From NCBI GenBank assembly GCA_049594615.1, contig JBMYJR010000075.1:1-9792 (forward strand): a stretch of 9,792 nt of DNA. Direction: 5' to 3'. Position 1 is the first letter of the stretch. Each line of letters starts with the position of its first letter. The notes beneath the pieces are model-generated. The model was given only the letters and a program-made list of their open reading frames with translations, was not told where the DNA came from and made no database searches. The position numbers and the translations under genes are program-made. Shown here in pieces: positions 4,991 through 9,792 of the stretch. Source of the DNA: CAXPZW01 sp049594615. Its GTDB lineage: Bacteria > Bacteroidota > Bacteroidia > Flavobacteriales_D > Sanyastnellaceae.

Positions 4991-7855
4991 ATGAAGACCC
5001 AGGAACCCTTCGCTCTCCGCCACATTGGCCCCCGTGATGCGCACGTGGAAGACATGGCGCAAGCCGCAGGATTTGACAGCCTCGATGCGCTGATCACCGC
5101 AACCGTGCCCGACAGCATCCGCATGGCAGGCCCGCTGCAATTGCCCGAAGGCCTCTCGGAGGCGGAATACCTTGCCCACGTGGCCCAGCTTGCGGAAAAG
5201 AACCGCGTGGTGGGCAGCTACATCGGCATGGGTTACTACCCCACGGTGGTGCCACCGGTCATCCAGCGCAACATCCTGGAGAACCCCGGTTGGTACACCG
5301 CCTACACCCCTTACCAAGCAGAAATCGCCCAAGGCCGTCTGGAGGCGTTGCTGAATTTCCAAACCATGGTGTCTGACCTCACCGGCATGGAAATCGCCAA
5401 CGCGTCACTGCTGGACGAAGGCACTGCGGCCGCCGAGGCCATGATCATGTTCTGGAACACCCGCAGCCGTGCCCAAGTCAAGGGCGGCGCCAAGAAGTTC
5501 TTCGTTTCAGACAAGGCCTTCCCCCAAACCCTGGAGGTGATGCGCACCCGCGCTGAGCTCTTGGGTATAGAACTGGTGGAAGGCGATTACAACAGCTTCA
5601 CCTTTGACGCCGAAACCTTCGGCGCCTTTGTTCAATACCCTGACGGCCACGGTGCCGTGCGCGACTACCGCAGCTTTGTGGAGGCCGCCCACGCCGTGGA
5701 GGCCAAAGTGGCTGTGGCTTCAGACCTCATGGCCCTAGCCTTGTTGGAAGCCCCCGGCAACTGGGGCGCCGATTGCGTCTTGGGCAACAGCCAGCGATTT
5801 GGCGTGCCCATGGGCTACGGGGGACCACACGCGGCCTTCTTTGCCACCCGAGAGGCGTACAAGCGCCACATCCCGGGCCGCATCATTGGCGTGACCAAAG
5901 ACCGCCACGGCAACGCCGGCTACCGCATGGCGCTGCAAACCCGCGAACAGCACATCCGCCGCGAAAAGGCGACTTCAAACATTTGCACCGCGCAGGCGCT
6001 GTTGGCCGTGATGGCCGGCATGTACGCCGTGTACCACGGTGCAGAAGGCATCCGCCACCGCGCGGCCGCCATCCACAGTTTTGCCGCAGGTGCAGCCAGC
6101 GCGTTGGGGGCCGCAGGCGTGACCGTGGTGAACGACACCTGTTTCGACACCCTTACCCTTGCGGTAGCCAGCGCCGATCAAACCGTACAAGCGGCGTTGG
6201 ACGCCGGCTTCAACATCCGCCGTGTGGACGGCCAGCACGTGGCCATCTCCATGAGCGAGACCACCACTGAGGCCGAACTGAACGCCCTGCTGAGCGCCAT
6301 CGCCGGCAAGGACGTGAGCTGGAGCCCGTGCGCCGATCGTTTGGGCCAAGCCCCACGCAGCGTGGACTACCTGACCCACGAGGTATTCAACACCTACCGC
6401 TCTGAGTCGGAAATGATGCGCTACATGAAGCGCTTGGAGAACCGCGATTTGTCGCTGGTACATTCCATGATTTCGCTCGGATCGTGCACCATGAAACTCA
6501 ACGCGGCCAGCGAGCTGATGCCGATTACTTGGCCCGCGTTTGCCAACATGCACCCGTTTGCCCCGCTCAACCAAGCGGCCGGCTACCAGGAAATGCTCAC
6601 CAACCTGCACGACGACCTCTGCGAGGCGACCGGGTTTGCAGGCATGTCCTTGCAGCCCAATAGCGGCGCACAAGGCGAATACACCGGGCTGCTGGTGATC
6701 CGTGCCTACCACGCGGACCGCGGCGAGTCGCACCGCGATATTTGCTTGATCCCTTCTTCGGCCCACGGCACCAACCCGGCTTCGGCGGTGATGGCGGGCA
6801 TGAAAGTGGTGGTGGTCAAGTGCGATGAAGCCGGCAACGTAGACGTTGACGATCTGCGCGCCAAAGCCGAAGCACACAGTGCCAACCTGGGCGCACTGAT
6901 GGTGACCTACCCGAGTACCCATGGGGTGTTCGAGAGCGCCATCAAGGAAATCACCTCCATTGTGCACGAGCACGGCGGCCAAGTGTACATGGACGGGGCC
7001 AACATGAACGCCCAAGTGGGGCTGACCTCACCCGGACTCATCGGTGCGGATGTGTGCCACTTGAACCTGCACAAAACCTTCGCCATCCCGCACGGCGGTG
7101 GCGGTCCTGGCATGGGCCCGATTGGCGTTGCGGCGCACTTGGTGCCCTTCCTGCCCGGTCACCAAACCACCGGCCACGGCAACGACAAGTCTTCGGGCGC
7201 TGTAGCGGCAGCACCGTTTGGAAGTGCGCTGATTCTGCTGATTTCGTACGGCTACATCAAGATGCTGGGCGCGGCAGGCCTCAAGCGCAGCACCGAAATC
7301 GCCATTCTCAACGCCAATTACATGCGTGCGCGCTTGGACGAGCATTACCCCATACTCTACACCGGGGTGAATGGCAACGTGGCACACGAGATGATCATCG
7401 ATTGCCGGGAATTCAAGAATGACATCGGGATCGAGGTGGCCGATATCGCCAAACGCCTGATGGATTATGGGTTCCACGCGCCAACGGTTTCATTCCCGGT
7501 TGCGGGTACCATGATGATCGAGCCTACCGAGAGCGAATCGCGCGAGGAATTGGACCGCTTCTGCGACGCCATGATCGCCATTCGAAAGGAGATCGCGAAC
7601 GTGGCCATGGGCCTGGCCGATATGAACGACAATGTCTTGAAAAACGCGCCACACACCGCTGCTGAGGTCACCGACGATGGTTGGTCGCACCCCTACAGCC
7701 GTCGTGAGGCCGCATACCCATTGAGTTACATCGCGGAATCCAAGTTTTGGCCAGCGGTGGGACGCGTGGACGATGCCTTTGGTGATCGAAACCTGATGTG
7801 CACTTGCCCATCGCCGGAAATGTTTGCCGAGCCTGCAGAAGGCGCAAAGGCCTGA
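4991..7855 (+). CDS. gcvP: Glycine dehydrogenase (decarboxylating), P-protein of the glycine cleavage system
   Basis: A 954-residue PLP enzyme that decarboxylates glycine and passes the aminomethyl group to the lipoyl arm of the H-protein, with GcvT and Lpd completing the cycle. It is the fused, full-length form (E. coli about 957), not split gcvPA/gcvPB. The N-terminus FALRHIGPRDAHVEDM and the segments GMGYYPTVVPPVIQRN and ENPGWYTAYTPYQAEIAQGR are typical of the N-terminal half. SLGSCTMKLNAASELMP opens the catalytic half. K695 in LNLHKTFAIPHGGGGPGMGP is the PLP lysine followed by the glycine-rich loop. The end, SKFWPAVGRVDDAFGDRNLMCTCPS, is canonical. The ATG at 4991 is chosen because family similarity begins there; a GTG 162 bases upstream would add a cysteine- and arginine-rich extension that reads across the promoter and inverted repeat. 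gcvT and gcvH are not in view. GC content is visibly higher than in the next gene. Confidence 0.97.
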   Translation: MKTQEPFALRHIGPRDAHVEDMAQAAGFDSLDALITATVPDSIRMAGPLQLPEGLSEAEYLAHVAQLAEKNRVVGSYIGMGYYPTVVPPVIQRNILENPGWYTAYTPYQAEIAQGRLEALLNFQTMVSDLTGMEIANASLLDEGTAAAEAMIMFWNTRSRAQVKGGAKKFFVSDKAFPQTLEVMRTRAELLGIELVEGDYNSFTFDAETFGAFVQYPDGHGAVRDYRSFVEAAHAVEAKVAVASDLMALALLEAPGNWGADCVLGNSQRFGVPMGYGGPHAAFFATREAYKRHIPGRIIGVTKDRHGNAGYRMALQTREQHIRREKATSNICTAQALLAVMAGMYAVYHGAEGIRHRAAAIHSFAAGAASALGAAGVTVVNDTCFDTLTLAVASADQTVQAALDAGFNIRRVDGQHVAISMSETTTEAELNALLSAIAGKDVSWSPCADRLGQAPRSVDYLTHEVFNTYRSESEMMRYMKRLENRDLSLVHSMISLGSCTMKLNAASELMPITWPAFANMHPFAPLNQAAGYQEMLTNLHDDLCEATGFAGMSLQPNSGAQGEYTGLLVIRAYHADRGESHRDICLIPSSAHGTNPASAVMAGMKVVVVKCDEAGNVDVDDLRAKAEAHSANLGALMVTYPSTHGVFESAIKEITSIVHEHGGQVYMDGANMNAQVGLTSPGLIGADVCHLNLHKTFAIPHGGGGPGMGPIGVAAHLVPFLPGHQTTGHGNDKSSGAVAAAPFGSALILLISYGYIKMLGAAGLKRSTEIAILNANYMRARLDEHYPILYTGVNGNVAHEMIIDCREFKNDIGIEVADIAKRLMDYGFHAPTVSFPVAGTMMIEPTESESREELDRFCDAMIAIRKEIANVAMGLADMNDNVLKNAPHTAAEVTDDGWSHPYSRREAAYPLSYIAESKFWPAVGRVDDAFGDRNLMCTCPSPEMFAEPAEGAKA

Positions 7856-7906
7856 TTCACCACAAGAATGAGATAAACCTAGTTTTTACAGGGGTTTGCG
7901 AATGGC

Positions 7907-7914
7907 TATATTTG
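7907..7914 (+). promoter_or_regulatory. Putative promoter, -7 element, for the T9SS cargo gene
   Basis: TATATTTG within CTATATTTGC fits the Bacteroidota -7 consensus. The start would be near 7921, giving an A/T-rich leader of about 35 bases with no Shine-Dalgarno sequence, a leader type common for well-expressed Bacteroidota genes. A T-run at 7883-7887 lies about 19 bases upstream, where a -33 element is expected, but there is no TTG. A TTTG at 7895-7898 is too close, at 8 bases. Confidence 0.55.
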
Positions 7915-7955
7915 CCCTCTAAAGCGAAAACAAATCCTCAATTAAATTATCAGAG

Positions 7956-9792
7956 ATGAGAAAACTGTACGCTCTGGCGCTTACACTGTTTGTTGCCGCG
8001 GGTATGACCGCACAAAGCTGGCAGAACGTGTCTTTCCAGTCGTTTGACAAAAAAGACATGTCTCCAATCATCACCAAAAAAGGTGAAGGCACTGCTGCTG
8101 CAATGCTCAAAAACACTGACATCCTGTTCGAAGATTTCGAAGAAGGCATTCCTGCCCTCCCCGAAGGATGGACGGGCACCGATGTAACCAACCTGGACGG
8201 AGAGACAGTTCCGGCATTCATCACCGGCGACGCTGCCCAAGCGAACAACGGTGGCTACTGGCCAGTTCCTGACGTGCCAGTAGGTAACAACTTCGCACTG
8301 GCCAACGACGATGGCCCTCCCTGCGACTGTGACATGTTCTTGGTGCAACTGACTGCTCCAGAAGTAGACCTTTCAACCGCTACCAACCCTGCCCTGTCGT
8401 TTGACATCTTCCACGACCAAGGCTTTGGCGGTGGTGACGCTGGTGTAGAAGTTTCTACCGATGGCGGTGAGAACTGGACTGTATTGACAGAGGCCTTGCC
8501 TGTAGATGCAGTTGTATGGCAAACCATCATTCTTCCCCTCTACGACTACGAAGGTGAGACCTCTCTGACCGTTCGTTTCTTCTGGTCAGATGCCGGTTCA
8601 TGGGCTTCTGGTTTCGCAGTGGACAACGTTGGTATTGGCTCATTGGCTGACAACAACATCGCTGCTGACAAGGTAGAGTTCGGTGACTGGAACCAAGAAG
8701 AGTTCGGCGCTGGTGTATACCCATTCACCCAAGTACCTGTTGCTCAAGTCAGCCCGGTTGCTGCGACTGCTGTACTCTCTAACTTCGGTTTCAACGACCA
8801 GGCCAACGCTTCGTTTGAGCTGGAAGTACTCTTCGACGGTACCTCACAAGGCACCTGGACTTCAGAAGTATCTCCTGAGATCCTCACCCTGACCAAAGAC
8901 ACCTTGTCTATTGTCACCGACTACACCCCAAGTGCTACCGGTGAAGTGACCATTACTGCAACCGTGACCTCAGAAACCGGTGACGATGTGATGGCAGACA
9001 ACATGGTCGAAAACAGCATGATGATCACCGATTTCACTTACGCACGCGACGGCAACTCTGCTGAAGCGTTTAACGGTGATGGTTCGTCTTCCGAATATGG
9101 CAACCTGTTCGACATCTACGCTGACCAAATGTGTGGCGGTATCGACGTATGTGTTGGTGCAGGCTCTGAGATTGGCGCGATTTTCTACTGCCAGATCTAC
9201 GAATTTGAAGGTCTTGATGAAGAAGGGCTCCCCATCTTGGAGTACATCACCGAGACCCTCGAGCATACCGTAGAAGAGGCAGATCTCACAAGCGTACTCG
9301 AAGCAAATTGGTTGACGTTGCCGTTTGACTTTGACAACGGTGGAGCACAGATGCTCGAAGCGGGCAAGACCTACCTGGCTGTTCTGGTGAACTTTGGTGG
9401 TACCGATGCCATTCGTGTGCCCGTTTCAGGCGTAAACGAGTGGGTAGCTTCATGGTTGTTCTCAGACGGCGAGTGGGGTGCGACCTTCTCTGTTCCTATG
9501 GTACGTTTGAACATGGACGCTTCGATCTCTGTAAATGACATCGCTGACGCAGAAGCGGTAGTAGGTCAAAACGTTCCGAACCCTGCTGTGAACATGACCA
9601 CCATCAACTACTCACTGGTACAATCTAGCACTGTATCACTCGAAGTATTTGACGCTGCTGGTAAGCTGGTGATCTCACAAGACTACGGCACCCGCGCTGC
9701 TGGTGAGCACAACATCGTGCTCGACGTAGCTGCCCTGCCAGCTGGTCTGTACAACTACAGCGTGATCGTGAATGGCGCGCCTGTAACCAAGC
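7956..9792 (+). CDS. Secreted T9SS cargo protein with choice-of-anchor J/cleaved-adhesin-like domain (3' end cut by window edge)
   Basis: An open frame of 612 codons runs off the right edge without a stop. Residues 1-19 (MRKLYALALTLFVAAGMTA) are a signal peptide, with probable cleavage before Q20. Residues 56-228 form a beta-sandwich resembling cleaved-adhesin/choice-of-anchor J domains: it opens with LFEDFEEGIPALPEGW, carries C123-D-C125, then LSFDIFHDQGFGGGDAGVEV and STDGGENWT, and ends FAVDNVGIG. Residues about 250-358 look CARDB-like (Ig-type). Residues 362-522 form a further beta-rich domain opening with YARDGN and containing C393 and C399. From about 533 a type A T9SS sorting domain follows: NVPNPAVNMTTINYSL (539-554), LEVFDAAGKLV and LPAGLYNYSVIVNG, so only a few residues are probably missing. 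It is expected to cross the outer membrane by T9SS and be released or surface-attached. No protease or glycosidase catalytic motif was seen, so the function is unknown (adhesion or binding possible). Confidence 0.88.
   Translation, partial: MRKLYALALTLFVAAGMTAQSWQNVSFQSFDKKDMSPIITKKGEGTAAAMLKNTDILFEDFEEGIPALPEGWTGTDVTNLDGETVPAFITGDAAQANNGGYWPVPDVPVGNNFALANDDGPPCDCDMFLVQLTAPEVDLSTATNPALSFDIFHDQGFGGGDAGVEVSTDGGENWTVLTEALPVDAVVWQTIILPLYDYEGETSLTVRFFWSDAGSWASGFAVDNVGIGSLADNNIAADKVEFGDWNQEEFGAGVYPFTQVPVAQVSPVAATAVLSNFGFNDQANASFELEVLFDGTSQGTWTSEVSPEILTLTKDTLSIVTDYTPSATGEVTITATVTSETGDDVMADNMVENSMMITDFTYARDGNSAEAFNGDGSSSEYGNLFDIYADQMCGGIDVCVGAGSEIGAIFYCQIYEFEGLDEEGLPILEYITETLEHTVEEADLTSVLEANWLTLPFDFDNGGAQMLEAGKTYLAVLVNFGGTDAIRVPVSGVNEWVASWLFSDGEWGATFSVPMVRLNMDASISVNDIADAEAVVGQNVPNPAVNMTTINYSLVQSSTVSLEVFDAAGKLVISQDYGTRAAGEHNIVLDVAALPAGLYNYSVIVNGAPVTK

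Noticed and set aside
5975..7015. 346-codon minus-strand open frame inside gcvP
   Set aside because: It is antisense to the conserved gcvP sequence, rich in His/Val/Gly runs typical of shadow frames, with no recognisable domain or promoter.
7875..7897. Possible terminator hairpin after gcvP (AAACC ... GGTTT)
   Set aside because: The stem is only five pairs with a 13-base loop and no T-run follows; it overlaps the next gene's promoter region.
7895..7914. TTTG at 7895-7898 as the -33 element of the secreted-gene promoter
   Set aside because: It is 8 bases from the -7 box, far shorter than the usual spacing of about 17-23.
1..9792. Mobile elements, CRISPR arrays, tRNA/rRNA genes, phage or defence genes
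   Set aside because: No transposase, integrase, repeat-spacer pattern, RNA-gene signature or defence domain was seen; coding sequence is nearly continuous with housekeeping genes.

Overview
The window looks like chromosomal DNA from a fairly GC-rich member of the Bacteroidota, probably of flavobacterial type. Three things point there: a secreted protein ending in a type IX secretion (T9SS) sorting domain, intergenic gaps carrying the Bacteroidota -7 promoter element TAnnTTTG instead of sigma-70 boxes, and start codons without a Shine-Dalgarno sequence. The species cannot be named from the sequence alone.

Layout, left to right. Bases 7-1987 hold a leftward pair, kynureninase (kynU) followed after one base by a TrkA/KtrA-type potassium-channel regulatory subunit. 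A 63-base gap with two opposed -7 elements separates kynU from rightward hemL (glutamate-1-semialdehyde aminomutase, 2051-3349). hemL runs 12 bases tail-to-tail into a second leftward pair: a signal-peptide-bearing membrane protein of unknown function (4205-4828), then a UbiA-like polytopic membrane protein (3338-4201). A 162-base divergent gap holds a perfect 9+9 inverted repeat and a promoter for gcvP (4991-7855), the full-length fused glycine decarboxylase. After a 100-base gap with its own promoter-like element comes a large secreted T9SS cargo protein (from 7956), cut off by the right edge close to its expected end.

Functionally this is mostly core metabolism: tryptophan/kynurenine breakdown, tetrapyrrole synthesis by the C5 route, and glycine cleavage. 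kynU, hemL and gcvP all encode PLP enzymes, but they sit in separate transcription units and I see no evidence that they form one pathway. No mobile elements, tRNA or rRNA genes, CRISPR arrays or phage genes were seen, and no gap exceeds 300 bases. I did not find a convincing new multi-gene system. The best leads are the inverted repeat before gcvP, the unknown membrane-protein pair, and the kynU-ktrA coupling.
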